A stretch of DNA of 64,000 nt, from assembly GCF_025146565.1 (NCBI RefSeq), contig NZ_CP102258.1, positions 3,566,001-3,630,000 on the forward strand, given 5' to 3'. Positions within the stretch are counted from its first letter, which is position 1, and every line of letters starts with the position of its first letter. This DNA comes from Bacteroides eggerthii. GTDB taxonomy: Bacteria > Bacteroidota > Bacteroidia > Bacteroidales > Bacteroidaceae. Shown here in pieces: positions 26,486 to 34,777 of this stretch. A program made the translations under genes and the position numbers. The notes beneath the pieces were generated by a model. It saw only the letters and a list, made by a program, of their open reading frames with translations, had not been told where the DNA came from and did not search any database.

Positions 26486-28498
26486 ATGAGAGACATTAAA
26501 ACACTTACTATTATCCTTTTTTCCATTCTGACATTTTCGGCATGTTATACTCCCGAACCCGCAGACCAGGATGGAACCATGCTTTGGCTCGCAAACGGAC
26601 GCAGCTACGAAGACGTGCTCAACTCCGTCGTAACCAAAATCGACAGTAGCCTTGCCAAAGAAGAATACCATATTTATGACACCGACGGTAAACGCTATGT
26701 CAACGGTGGCTCGCAAGCTGCCATCCGTTACGGAGTGTATGCCCTCCAAAGGGCGGAAGTCCTCGGTAAAGCGGCCCCCGGCCTGGATATTCACGAGAAG
26801 CCCTATTATGAGTACCGTATTCTCAACCACTGGGATAATCTTGACGACACTGTAGAAAGGGGGTATGCCGGATTATCCATGTGGGAATGGACAGCAAACG
26901 AGATTCCGGTAGAGAGAATCCGCCACTATGGTGAGCTCTGCTCTTCCGTAGGATTAAATGGGGCTGTGCTCAATAATGTCAATGCCAATCCCCTCATCCT
27001 CGACAAAGAGCATATCGAAAGAGTAGCCCAAATTGCCACCATACTCAGAGAGTATGGCATAACGACCTATCTCTCGATAAAATGGACAAGTCCTATCACT
27101 CTCGGCGGACTAAAATCCGGGGATCCTCTCGACCCTAAAGTCCGTCAGTGGTGGAAAGACAAAGCGGCAGAAATTTACACAGCCATTCCCGATTTCGGCG
27201 GTTTTCTCGTGAAAGCCAACTCCGAAGGACAGGCTGGTCCGCAAGATTATGGCCGCACCCATGCCGATGGCGCAAACATGCTTGCCGAAGCAGTAGCTCC
27301 TTATGGTGGAATCATCATGTGGAGAGCTTTTGTCTATAGTCCTACCAGTAGCGACAGGGCCAATCAGGCCGTAGAAGAATTCAAATCCCTTGACGGATTA
27401 TTTGCAGACAATGTAATAATCCAGATCAAGAACGGTCCTATTGATTTCCAGCCACGCGAACCCTTCAGCCCTCTATTCGGACAGTTGTACAAAACTCCTA
27501 TGATGATGGAGTTTCAAATCACCCAAGAATATCTTGGCTTCTCCAATCATCTTGTCTATCATGGCACTACTTATGAAGAATGTCTAGACAGTGATACGTA
27601 TAGGGACGGAAAAGGTTCTACAGTAGCCAAAATGGTAAAAGCGATCGCAGGTGTAGCAAATACCGGTCAGGATCCTAATTTTTGCGGCTACATCTTCGCT
27701 CAGTCCAACTGGTATGCTTTCGGTCGTCTTGCCTGGGATCCCACGTTGAGTGCCGAACAGATTGCAGATGAATGGGTACGTCAGACATTCATCAAACCCA
27801 AGAATATGACCACCGAAACTTATGAAGAAAAGTTTCTTGACCCTGTCAAAGATGTAATGATGAGCTCCCGCGAGACAGCCGTAAATTACATGATGCCACT
27901 TGGATTCCATCATATATTTGGCGGTTCGCATTATGGGCCGGGACCATGGGAAAATAGTATAAGACGTCCCGACTGGTCGCCTATATTCTATCATAAAGCA
28001 GACAAAGACGGAGTGGGATTTGACCGCACACGCAACGGTTCTGCTAATGTAGACCAATACCATGAACCGCTGGCTTCACAATTCAATTCACTGGAAACCT
28101 GTCCTGAAAATCTTCTTCTTTGGTTCCACCATCTTCCATGGAACTATAAACTTTCTTCAGGTAGAGAACTTTGGGACGAGATATGCCTGCATTATGACAA
28201 AGGTATCTCGCAAGTTGAGGGATACCAAAAAACATGGGCAAAGCTCAAGCCCTATGTCAGTGAAAGCATATTTAATGAGGTATCCGAAAAGCTGAATATT
28301 CAGAAGAATGATGCCGAATGGTGGAGAGACGCTTGTGTAGGTTATTTCCAAACTTTCTCCAACAAAGAGCTGCCTGCAGGTGTAAGACCTCTGAACACCC
28401 CCATTGATTCCCTAATGAACAGCAGAGTGAAATCCAATCGTTACGGTATGCCTTACCATGATAAGAATCACAAGCCTATCATTATCAAACGTAGTTAA
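26486..28498 (+). CDS. GH67 alpha-glucuronidase lipoprotein
   Basis: A 670-residue enzyme with lipobox TFSAC near residue 20, so membrane-anchored. GH67 motifs are YEYRILNHWDNLDDTVERGY, LVKANSEGQAGPQDYGRTHA (with the presumed acid Glu), QIKNGPIDFQPREPFSPLF (presumed Asp and Glu of the base side) and EFQITQEYLGFSNHLVY. GH67 acts on glucuronic acid at the non-reducing end of xylo-oligosaccharides, complementing GH115, which acts at internal sites. The two genes sit 8 bp apart and are translated together. A strong terminator follows. Confidence 0.94.
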   Translation: MRDIKTLTIILFSILTFSACYTPEPADQDGTMLWLANGRSYEDVLNSVVTKIDSSLAKEEYHIYDTDGKRYVNGGSQAAIRYGVYALQRAEVLGKAAPGLDIHEKPYYEYRILNHWDNLDDTVERGYAGLSMWEWTANEIPVERIRHYGELCSSVGLNGAVLNNVNANPLILDKEHIERVAQIATILREYGITTYLSIKWTSPITLGGLKSGDPLDPKVRQWWKDKAAEIYTAIPDFGGFLVKANSEGQAGPQDYGRTHADGANMLAEAVAPYGGIIMWRAFVYSPTSSDRANQAVEEFKSLDGLFADNVIIQIKNGPIDFQPREPFSPLFGQLYKTPMMMEFQITQEYLGFSNHLVYHGTTYEECLDSDTYRDGKGSTVAKMVKAIAGVANTGQDPNFCGYIFAQSNWYAFGRLAWDPTLSAEQIADEWVRQTFIKPKNMTTETYEEKFLDPVKDVMMSSRETAVNYMMPLGFHHIFGGSHYGPGPWENSIRRPDWSPIFYHKADKDGVGFDRTRNGSANVDQYHEPLASQFNSLETCPENLLLWFHHLPWNYKLSSGRELWDEICLHYDKGISQVEGYQKTWAKLKPYVSESIFNEVSEKLNIQKNDAEWWRDACVGYFQTFSNKELPAGVRPLNTPIDSLMNSRVKSNRYGMPYHDKNHKPIIIKRS

Positions 28499-28507
28499 AA
28501 ACATTTT

Positions 28508-28543
28508 ACCCATGTACAGAACATCCTGTGCATGGGTCTTTTT
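28508..28543 (+). terminator. Rho-independent terminator of the PUL
   Basis: ACCCATGTACAG (28508-28519) pairs with CTGTGCATGGGT (28526-28537), with one wobble, followed by a T-run. Confidence 0.88.
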
Positions 28544-28906
28544 AAATAGTTAAGTAAATACATCTTTGTTCACACACTTTTCTTTTGCGAAAAAATGAGA
28601 GATACAATCATAATGTTAATTACATAATGACTGAAAAAGTTTATTTCTATTTTTTGTTTCCACCGGTGGAAACAAAATGTGCTTGCTGTTGTTTATACTG
28701 CATATATGATGAAAGTCATATTGTTTCAAATAAATTGCATACCGGTTCTTTGTGAAAATCACCGGTATTTGTTAAATCAGAAAGACGGTAGAAGTCAGCG
28801 GATTCCTATCGTCTTTTCATTAACAGTAAGCCACAGGCTCTCACAAGGATTACCAGCAAGCACTCGCCAGTTTAAGTTTTGTTTTTTTGCTCTTGTCCGG
28901 TATGAG
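28544..28906. other. Non-coding gap after the PUL
   Basis: No credible gene. It contains a perfect 26-bp palindrome (28652-28677), ACCGGT repeated at 28741 and 28761, and a hairpin AAGACGGTAG/CTATCGTCTT (28782-28815) with a short T-run. A plus-strand ORF at 28679-29170 is antisense to the wHTH pseudogene and is rejected. Confidence 0.5.
28652..28677. promoter_or_regulatory. Perfect 26-bp palindrome
   Basis: The centre is CACCGGTG flanked by GTTTC/GAAAC and T-run/A-run, with 13 perfectly paired bases each side. It could be an operator for a dimeric regulator or a hairpin. No known site is recognised. Confidence 0.5.
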
Positions 28907-29145
28907 TCATGCATCCGACCGGTACGAACAGAACGAATGATCCTCGCCCGAGATACCTATCAACCCATTCTTGCGCTGTACGCAGATCTTGTTCTCACGT
29001 GCCAGCCATCTGACAGCAAGCGCGGTGCTCTCAACGCTCAGATTCAACTTTCTGGCAAGTTCGGGGATGGAAATCTCCTCTCCCCGGTTCCATTCATGGC
29101 CTGCCAGACTTTTCCGGCATTAAACCCGATGATATTCTTATCCAT
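28907..29145 (-). pseudogene. Frameshifted winged-helix (DUF2582-like) regulator
   Basis: From ATG 29145 the frame reads MDKNIIGFNAGKVWQAMNGT and then leaves the family pattern. In another frame it continues EISIPELARKLNLSVEST, ALAVRWLARENKICVQRKNG and stops at 28907. The total length of 239 nt is not a multiple of three. The break falls in the GGGGAGAGGAGA tract near 29080. Family members are small winged-helix DNA-binding proteins. The IS66 left end starts 13 bp upstream of its ATG, separating it from its promoter. Confidence 0.75.
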
Positions 29146-29158
29146 AATGGTTTTTATT

Positions 29159-29500
29159 GTAAGCGCCTGAAGTAAGTACATCTCCTACTCTTCATTTTCC
29201 TTGCTTACTTTTGCTGCAAAAAAAATAATATCCTATGATGCAGCGACGTAAACATATGATGAGCAGAGAAAAATTTATCTCCATTCTTTTCCGTCAGCAG
29301 CAGAGTGGTTTGTCCATTGCTGATTTTTGTGAGAATGAAGGTTATAGCCATAGCAGATTCTATCTTTGGAAACAAAAATACGGTATTACGGAGCGGGAGT
29401 TATTGGCCGAAGCAGTAAGTGTAGAACCAGACAATAAAAATCCTTCTGGATTAGAATATATAAATAGAACCACTTGATGATTGTAATAAATGCTGAGTAC
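29159..29500 (+). mobile_element. IS66-type remnant 2 (left part)
   Basis: The left terminus GTAAGCGCCTGAAGTAAG at 29159 resembles the reversed right termini at 18607 and 45747. The tnpA-like gene follows in the expected orientation. Everything after about 29,500 (tnpB, tnpC, right end) is missing and is replaced by a broken BACON gene. No 8-bp target duplication matches either right end. Confidence 0.7.
29235..29477 (+). CDS. IS66-type accessory protein TnpA-like
   Basis: An 80-residue protein with a Tnp/HTH-like sequence, SREKFISILFRQQQSGLSI then ADFCENEGYSHSRFYLWKQK, typical of the first ORF of IS66 elements. It probably binds element ends. The frame is intact but the partner genes are gone, so it is likely non-functional for transposition in cis. 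The last ~20 codons may be altered at the deletion junction. Confidence 0.75.
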   Translation: MMQRRKHMMSREKFISILFRQQQSGLSIADFCENEGYSHSRFYLWKQKYGITERELLAEAVSVEPDNKNPSGLEYINRTT

Positions 29501-29510
29501 TTCCAGAAGA

Positions 29511-29960
29511 TCAGGTTCTGACGTAAGATCTGGATATAAAGGATCTATAAGATATTGTAGATATTCCACCGGCACCGGCAACTGTTGTAGGATTGGCAGA
29601 TATAGAAGGAGTTCCCCATGAACCGTAACTACCATCTGAATAAGAGTTCACAGCCTGACTAACATTAGCGCTAGATGCTGAACTAGATTTACCATTCATT
29701 GTAACGGTTAATGAAACAACAGCTACGGTAGTTTGACTCGATGCAGTTGTACCCTTAGATCCTGTATTAGCTAAACCGGATGAAGCATTTACGGTTGCTG
29801 TTCCTGAAGTTCTGTTAAATGATGGAGTTCCGCCGGATGTTAACGTCGTTGTTTTTCCGGATGTCAATATACAGTTTGTTCGTAAGAGTAACTAGGCGAC
29901 GAATTATCTCCGGCGGCTGAATAGCAGAATAACTCAAAGAATCTACTACCGGATTCATAG
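29511..29960 (-). pseudogene. Fragment of a BACON-domain gene
   Basis: The translation TTTLTSGGTPSFNRTSGT, VSLTVTMNGKSSS and AVNSYSDGSYGSW parallels residues of the intact gene at 31329-32864 (TTTLTSGGTLSFNRISGT, VTLTVSMNGKS, AANSYSDSW). Upstream sequence matching NNPVVDAFSY is present in another frame (a one-base loss at about 29868, TGACATCC), so the gene is frameshifted. It is cut at its 3' end by the IS66 remnant. It is a second, decayed member of the same gene family in tandem. Confidence 0.75.
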
Positions 29961-30138
29961 TAATTTTGTTTATGAATTATACTAACTGTTTCGTTGGGAC
30001 TTTTATCTTAGAATTGTATAACAGTTCTGAAAAAAGCGTATTCAGATTCAGAAGGCCATTAATAGTTGTTTTTTATATATCCCGGTTCTATTATTTGTTA
30101 TTCGCCGTTCTCAGAACTTTCCGGTTTATATAGGATAA

Positions 30139-30164
30139 TAAAAAAGCCGGAACTTAGTCCGGCT
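30139..30164 (-). terminator. Terminator of the beta-propeller lipoprotein gene
   Basis: On the minus strand AGCCGGA pairs with TCCGGCT around ACTAAG/loop bases, followed by TTTTTATT. It lies 33 bp past the stop at 30197. Confidence 0.8.
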
Positions 30165-30196
30165 AATTTAAAGATGTTTGATAAAGTACTGAAAGT

Positions 30197-31240
30197 CTAT
30201 TGAACAGGACAAATGCCATACAAAGTGGCGCCTGTTACTTTTGTTGCCAAATTCCAATTGACTCCGTCAGTAGAATAAGCAATACTTCCACTGCTTCCTA
30301 CCGCCACAAACTTTTCATTCTCATAAGTGACGTCATAGAGTGAATAACCTCCTGTTGTACTCCAATTCACTCCGTCAGTAGAAGAGGCGATTTTCCCATT
30401 ATCACTTACTGCCACGAATTTCCCATTACCAAAAGCAATGTCGGTAACTTTCATCGCATCATTGATAATTCCGCCATTACTCCAATTTACTCCATCATAA
30501 GATATATCCGAATATGATGGATTGTTGGCGGTATTTCTATTCCGGACTTTTACATACTTTCCATTTCCATGAGCTATTCCGGTATTAAAACTTTCCGTTT
30601 CAAAGACATTCCAGTTTTCTCCATTATCAGACTTTCCACAATATCCGCCTCCGGATTGACCGTCCAAAAGGTAAAAACTTCCATTCAAGAAGACAATCCT
30701 ACCCCATGTAGGGGCTGAAGTGAGGGGAGTCTCAACACATACCGGAGTCCAATTCGTCCCATCAGAGGAGACATGGACACCACCTCTGCTTGAGGTTATG
30801 AATTTGCCATTTCCAAAAACTACGCCATTTCCATTATTATACCCGGATATATCAGGTAATACTTTAGGTGCATCCCAATTCATGCCATCGACAGAGGTTG
30901 TATAATATCCATCTGCCCAACTACTTAAACTACTATTTCCCACTGCTACATACCTCCCATTCCCATGTGCTACAGCATTCCATATTCCACTTCCTATAAG
31001 TGCCATATTATTATCTCCTACAATTATAAATTCATTATTCCATTTAATTATCCCGTCTGTTGATATTGGCTTTTGTGGTTCTTGTGGATTCTCCGGTTCT
31101 ACAGGAGTTCCAGGTTCCTGCGGTTCTTCGGGTTGTTCTGTTGGTGGAACAAGCGGTTCTTCCGGAATAACAGGTTCATCCTTCTCACAGGATGCAAACA
31201 CACAAAGCCCCAATACGATACAAAATAATCTGATTTTCAT
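30197..31240 (-). CDS. Surface lipoprotein with Pro-rich stalk and BNR-like beta-propeller
   Basis: A 347-residue protein. The signal ends with FASC (Cys about 18). Residues 22-62 are a Pro/Glu stalk (EEPLVPPTEQPEEPQEPG). Then come about six repeats of roughly 45 residues of the form GNGKFVAV...SxDGVNW (for example FGNGKFVAVSDNG, SSTDGVNWST), which resemble Asp-box/sialidase-type propeller blades. The sialidase catalytic residues are not apparent, so binding is more likely than catalysis. A -7 box on the minus strand (31272-31279) gives it its own promoter. It lies next to the BACON gene and may be the surface partner of that system. Confidence 0.75.
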   Translation of the reverse strand: MKIRLFCIVLGLCVFASCEKDEPVIPEEPLVPPTEQPEEPQEPGTPVEPENPQEPQKPISTDGIIKWNNEFIIVGDNNMALIGSGIWNAVAHGNGRYVAVGNSSLSSWADGYYTTSVDGMNWDAPKVLPDISGYNNGNGVVFGNGKFITSSRGGVHVSSDGTNWTPVCVETPLTSAPTWGRIVFLNGSFYLLDGQSGGGYCGKSDNGENWNVFETESFNTGIAHGNGKYVKVRNRNTANNPSYSDISYDGVNWSNGGIINDAMKVTDIAFGNGKFVAVSDNGKIASSTDGVNWSTTGGYSLYDVTYENEKFVAVGSSGSIAYSTDGVNWNLATKVTGATLYGICPVQ

Positions 31241-31271
31241 GATTTTACTTTTAATTTCTACATTTTTAATG

Positions 31272-31279
31272 CAAAAATA
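31272..31279 (-). promoter_or_regulatory. -7 box of the beta-propeller gene
   Basis: On the minus strand TATTTTTG matches TAnnTTTG, 32 bp before ATG 31240. TTG about 22 bp further upstream could be the -33 element. Confidence 0.5.
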
Positions 31280-31328
31280 CCAATTCTAATGTTATATTTC
31301 ACAAGTCAAAAACTTAAAATAAGTAAAA

Positions 31329-32864
31329 TCAGATTTCTATTCTCTCAATATATCCGTTGCTTCCACAAACGATAAATCCTGTCAGTCCCCTTTCCTGACT
31401 GCATGTGAAAAGGATAGTGTTTCCTGATTCTTCCTGGGTGAACATATCGTATTCCGTTCTTTCATTCCCGGTATTTTTTCCGACATTGATTTCTACATAT
31501 TCAGGCATTCCACTTCTGTCTATGGAATTGAAATTATCTCCCGAATGCCATTCTACGGAAAATCCGACCTCTTCCGTTGCTCCCGATTCTTTTCCGTTGA
31601 TGATTTTCTTTTTCAGGGAAGATACATTCACCCGCTGTTTTCCACCCGCTGCCGGAACAGACATGGAATCAGTATCTATGGAGAATACATATTCCCATGT
31701 TATTATTCCCGCTTCCTGGTATACTTCAACTTCATCCCAGCTTTCTTCATTGGATGCGGTAACGACAACGCTTCTTTCCCCGCCTGTATTCTCTACCGCT
31801 GTCAGTATGTTTTCCGATAACGACCAACCATTACTATGTGCGGGTATACTGAAAATAGGTGTTGCGGAGTCATCAATATCTTCCTTACTGCCTGAATCCC
31901 ATTCTCTGATACCTTTTCTTTCCGCTGTTCCCGATAATAAGGATGTACCACCTGTTGCACCTATTCTTACAGGATCAGCTGATACATCAATAGTCCAGTC
32001 TTCCCAGGAATCCGAATAAGAGTTCGCAGCCTGTTCAACATTGGTGTTCCCGGAGGTTATTGATTTACCATTCATAGAGACAGTCAAAGTTACAGTAGCT
32101 ACAGTAGTCCGACTGGATTGTGCAGTACCTTTTGAACCGATTTTAGCACTACCGGAAGACGAATCAATTTCCGCAGTTCCCGAAATTCTATTAAAAGATA
32201 AAGTTCCGCCGGATGTAAGTGTCGTAGTTCTTCCCGATACCCAATGGACAACCTGATGATATGTATAACTTGGCGACACAGTTCCCCCGGCGGCCGGAAT
32301 AACAGGATAAGAGAAAGCATCTACAACCGGATTATTATAGCTACTGATAGAGTCCGCATCTTGATAATGAGTTACTGTAAGCGTCTTTTTAGGATCTGAA
32401 CCAAAAGATTCTGATTGAGTCCATGTAATAGTACCACTCGGATTAGTTGTTCCAGTATTAGCTCCGTAGCTAATAGTATCACTCGCGGCGGTCCATGTTC
32501 CAGAACCAGAATTACTAGAAGTATAAGCTACATTAGTTTGTGACCCCTCTACATAGACACGATTACCTGCATTACTGTAACTGAACTGTCTCTTGTATGA
32601 AGTCACTGTGAATTTCTGTGAACCTCCCGCCGCGGATATAGTTGCTGTCGTAGGAGTTACAGAGAAAGTATATTCCCAGTCAAGACGCTCGATATGGTCT
32701 TCGGGAACAAGCTGGTCGGTCGCATAGGCATAACCCTTTTTTATATACAAACCAGCTGACTCGATTTGGCTTCTTGTAGGACACATTGTAGTATCTCCAG
32801 TGAAAGATTCTGCCTTTAGTGTATTACAGAAGTCCTTTGTCGCTATTCTAAAATATTGTGCCAT
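31329..32864 (-). CDS. Multi-BACON-domain protein without signal peptide
   Basis: A 511-residue protein from ATG 32864 (MAQYFRIATKDFCNTLKAES). The longer frame from 33017 is not supported. After an N-terminal unit of about 70 residues (SQIESAGLYIKKGYAYATDQ), several BACON-like beta domains follow, recognisable by FSVTPTTATISAAGGSQKFT, IDVSADPVRIGATGGT and FSIDTDSMSVPAAGGKQRVN, with VTVTASN/QEAG-type ends. BACON domains usually bind glycans or mucin on secreted proteins or on phage tail fibres. Here no signal peptide or lipobox is seen, which fits a phage-like or contact-dependent structure more than a PUL protein. A decayed tandem copy lies at 29511-29960. Confidence 0.7.
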   Translation of the reverse strand: MAQYFRIATKDFCNTLKAESFTGDTTMCPTRSQIESAGLYIKKGYAYATDQLVPEDHIERLDWEYTFSVTPTTATISAAGGSQKFTVTSYKRQFSYSNAGNRVYVEGSQTNVAYTSSNSGSGTWTAASDTISYGANTGTTNPSGTITWTQSESFGSDPKKTLTVTHYQDADSISSYNNPVVDAFSYPVIPAAGGTVSPSYTYHQVVHWVSGRTTTLTSGGTLSFNRISGTAEIDSSSGSAKIGSKGTAQSSRTTVATVTLTVSMNGKSITSGNTNVEQAANSYSDSWEDWTIDVSADPVRIGATGGTSLLSGTAERKGIREWDSGSKEDIDDSATPIFSIPAHSNGWSLSENILTAVENTGGERSVVVTASNEESWDEVEVYQEAGIITWEYVFSIDTDSMSVPAAGGKQRVNVSSLKKKIINGKESGATEEVGFSVEWHSGDNFNSIDRSGMPEYVEINVGKNTGNERTEYDMFTQEESGNTILFTCSQERGLTGFIVCGSNGYIERIEI

Positions 32865-33056
32865 TATATAAAGTATATTATAATTACAATTTAACTTGGT
32901 AATAGGACTATAGTGTATCATCCAAGGCATTTCCACAGCAGATATTCTTATGATTACTGCTGTTAAAAGGATTAAGAAAACCGTCATGCTCCCCACACAA
33001 CGGTTTTCAATACACACTATAGTCCGGAATTTACTTCATTCCATATGTCCACTTTA

Positions 33057-33524
33057 TCAGACCTGTACTCTCAATATGGCAGATACCGGGCTAATGTCCA
33101 GAGAAGCGTTCTTAATCCTGCTTGCCCCTAGAATCTTGGCACTCCTCCGGTATGCGTCCAGAAAATCGGTTTGTCTTATATGATAGGGATATATGCAGCC
33201 CGGAATCATAGGAAAAGGGCTGGGCATCCAAAAGCCGTTATATCCATGGGCGGTCATCATGAATGCGTCCGCGTCCATTATATCTTTTGTCGGGTCAGCA
33301 TTGTAGGGGGTATAGTCAAATCCCCGGTGGAAGAACATCGCCACCGCATTACCGATTGTGTACAGCTCGAACCTGACTTTATCCTTGCCTGCGTAACTGT
33401 CCAGATCTGCCTGTACCGATGCTTCAACCGTATCCTTGTCCATTGCCAGAAGGTCATACACCTTGCCGGCTACAAATATTTTCTTATCTATTATTTGCCT
33501 ATTATTGGGAATATTCTTGTTCAT
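33057..33524 (-). CDS. Hypothetical protein (155 aa), paralogue of the 33.6 kb gene
   Basis: A soluble 155-residue protein with VAMFFHRGFDYTPYN followed by FPMIPGCIYPYH. The 144-residue gene upstream has MFFVRDFNYDPDK and YPMIHPLKF at the same spacing, so the two are paralogues. No signal peptide. Function unknown; it lies in the operon that leads to the BACON gene. A 118-bp gap separates it from the 144-residue gene. Confidence 0.6.
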   Translation of the reverse strand: MNKNIPNNRQIIDKKIFVAGKVYDLLAMDKDTVEASVQADLDSYAGKDKVRFELYTIGNAVAMFFHRGFDYTPYNADPTKDIMDADAFMMTAHGYNGFWMPSPFPMIPGCIYPYHIRQTDFLDAYRRSAKILGASRIKNASLDISPVSAILRVQV

Positions 33525-33641
33525 ACATTAATTTTTTATTTGTTAATTATTACATTCTTATCCGGCGAGAGCATAACTTCCCCATTGATTAGCCATAACA
33601 TTTGCCATCTTCGGAATATTTCTCAATTTCTCTCCGGTGCA

Positions 33642-34076
33642 TCAGAATATTATCTGCATTAAGATACGATCCGAATAGCATCTCAGGCCTATATGCTCCA
33701 CTGTCTGCCCCGTCTCTTCAAACAGCTGGAATTTATAGAACCTGATGAAGCTCGTGATATCGGAATAGAAATTCTTCCCGGCAAATTTTAGCGGATGTAT
33801 CATCGGATATCCACCGACAGCTTGAAGTTGGAATGCTCCTATTCCCACCCCGGTTATCAAGGCCATGTCCGAATCGTAGATAATCGGTTTGTCGGGATCA
33901 TAGTTGAAGTCCCTGACAAAGAACATTCTGACCTCCTTCTCGCTGATTTCCTTTATTCTGAACTGTGCCATTCCAGAGGTGTATTCGTCCAATGATTCCT
34001 GTACCCGTGATTCCATTTCTTCAATGCTCATGTTTGTATTGAGCACCTCTCCGTTTGCTATAAAATAGTTTTTCAT
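33642..34076 (-). CDS. Hypothetical protein (144 aa)
   Basis: A soluble protein MKNYFIANGEVLNTNMSIEE that continues with ESRVQESLDEYTSGMAQF. It shares the MFFxRxFxY and PMIxPxxF motifs with the next gene. The start overlaps the preceding gene stop by 4 bp (ATGA), so translation is coupled. Function unknown. Confidence 0.6.
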   Translation of the reverse strand: MKNYFIANGEVLNTNMSIEEMESRVQESLDEYTSGMAQFRIKEISEKEVRMFFVRDFNYDPDKPIIYDSDMALITGVGIGAFQLQAVGGYPMIHPLKFAGKNFYSDITSFIRFYKFQLFEETGQTVEHIGLRCYSDRILMQIIF

Positions 34077-34411
34077 AATGATTTAGGTTTAGTTTTCTGT
34101 GATGTGATTGTTAATGTTATGCCCAATTCCCTTTTCAGATAAGAGACAAGGCCGGAATAGGCGTCAATCCGTTTTCTTTCTCTATGTATGATTGATAAAG
34201 CCTCTTGTAGGGTCAGATTGATGCAGAGACCGGTTTTAAAAGCGTCTCCATATTTCTGTCGGAGCGCTTCTATGTCTCTTTGGTATTTTTCAGGGATAGG
34301 TTCGGATGATATTGCTTTTTCGATGACATCAGGTGCGGTAACAGTTTCCTGACGATTGGGCATAGGCTCCCGCTCAAGTCCCAATAGTTGGTTTATGAAC
34401 TCTTTAAACAT
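34073..34411 (-). CDS. Hypothetical protein (112 aa)
   Basis: A charged, mostly helical protein, first gene of the minus-strand operon 34411-31329. The central RQKYGDAFKTGLCINLTLQE and the C-terminal helix IHRERKRIDAYSGLVSYLKR suggest coiled-coil packing. Its 5' leader contains the nested hairpin at 34484-34583. Function unknown. Confidence 0.55.
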   Translation of the reverse strand: MFKEFINQLLGLEREPMPNRQETVTAPDVIEKAISSEPIPEKYQRDIEALRQKYGDAFKTGLCINLTLQEALSIIHRERKRIDAYSGLVSYLKRELGITLTITSQKTKPKSL

Positions 34412-34483
34412 ATTGCTTTATGCTATTTATGTTTCAGATATTAGGCGTTGGCAGGCTGTGAATGGCGTTTTAGCGATTTGGAA

Positions 34484-34583
34484 GAGAAAAAAATAAAAGG
34501 GCGCCGTCCATTTCCCTGGTCATTCTCTTTGCCTTTTCCCGGCTATGGCAATTTATATTCCAGGTATTCATTCGGCGCCCTTC
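34484..34583 (-). promoter_or_regulatory. Nested-hairpin leader element, attenuator or small RNA
   Basis: Three coaxial stems are readable. The outer one is AAGGGCGCCG (34497-34506) with CGGCGCCCTT (34573-34582), the middle is CCTGG (34515-34519) with CCAGG (34560-34564), and the inner is TTGCC (34529-34533) with GGCAA (34547-34551). On the minus strand the structure ends in a T-rich run (34484-34498), like an intrinsic terminator. It precedes the first operon gene by about 75 bp. A 33-codon ORF starting at 34568 overlaps the structure. No known riboswitch class is recognised. Confidence 0.5.
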
Positions 34584-34777
34584 ATTGTGAGTATTTGTTT
34601 CTTCGATAATAAGGCTTTGGGAAGATATGAGACGGAGAGAGACTGTATACCTTATATATAATAGCGCTCCAGACATGAAAAACGCGCGCCATTTCCAGCC
34701 ATACCCTAATCTGTGTAATAAGAACATGTTCCAGTGAGCATGTCCGATTGATTAATCAAACCTAATTTTTTTAAACA

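Noticed and set aside
28679..29170. Plus-strand ORF of 163 codons
   Set aside because: Antisense to the wHTH pseudogene and runs through non-coding sequence; no family similarity seen.
34470..34727. Minus-strand ORF of 85 codons
   Set aside because: Its 3' part overlaps the nested hairpin. Only a 33-codon leader peptide from 34568 remains possible, so it is treated as part of the leader.
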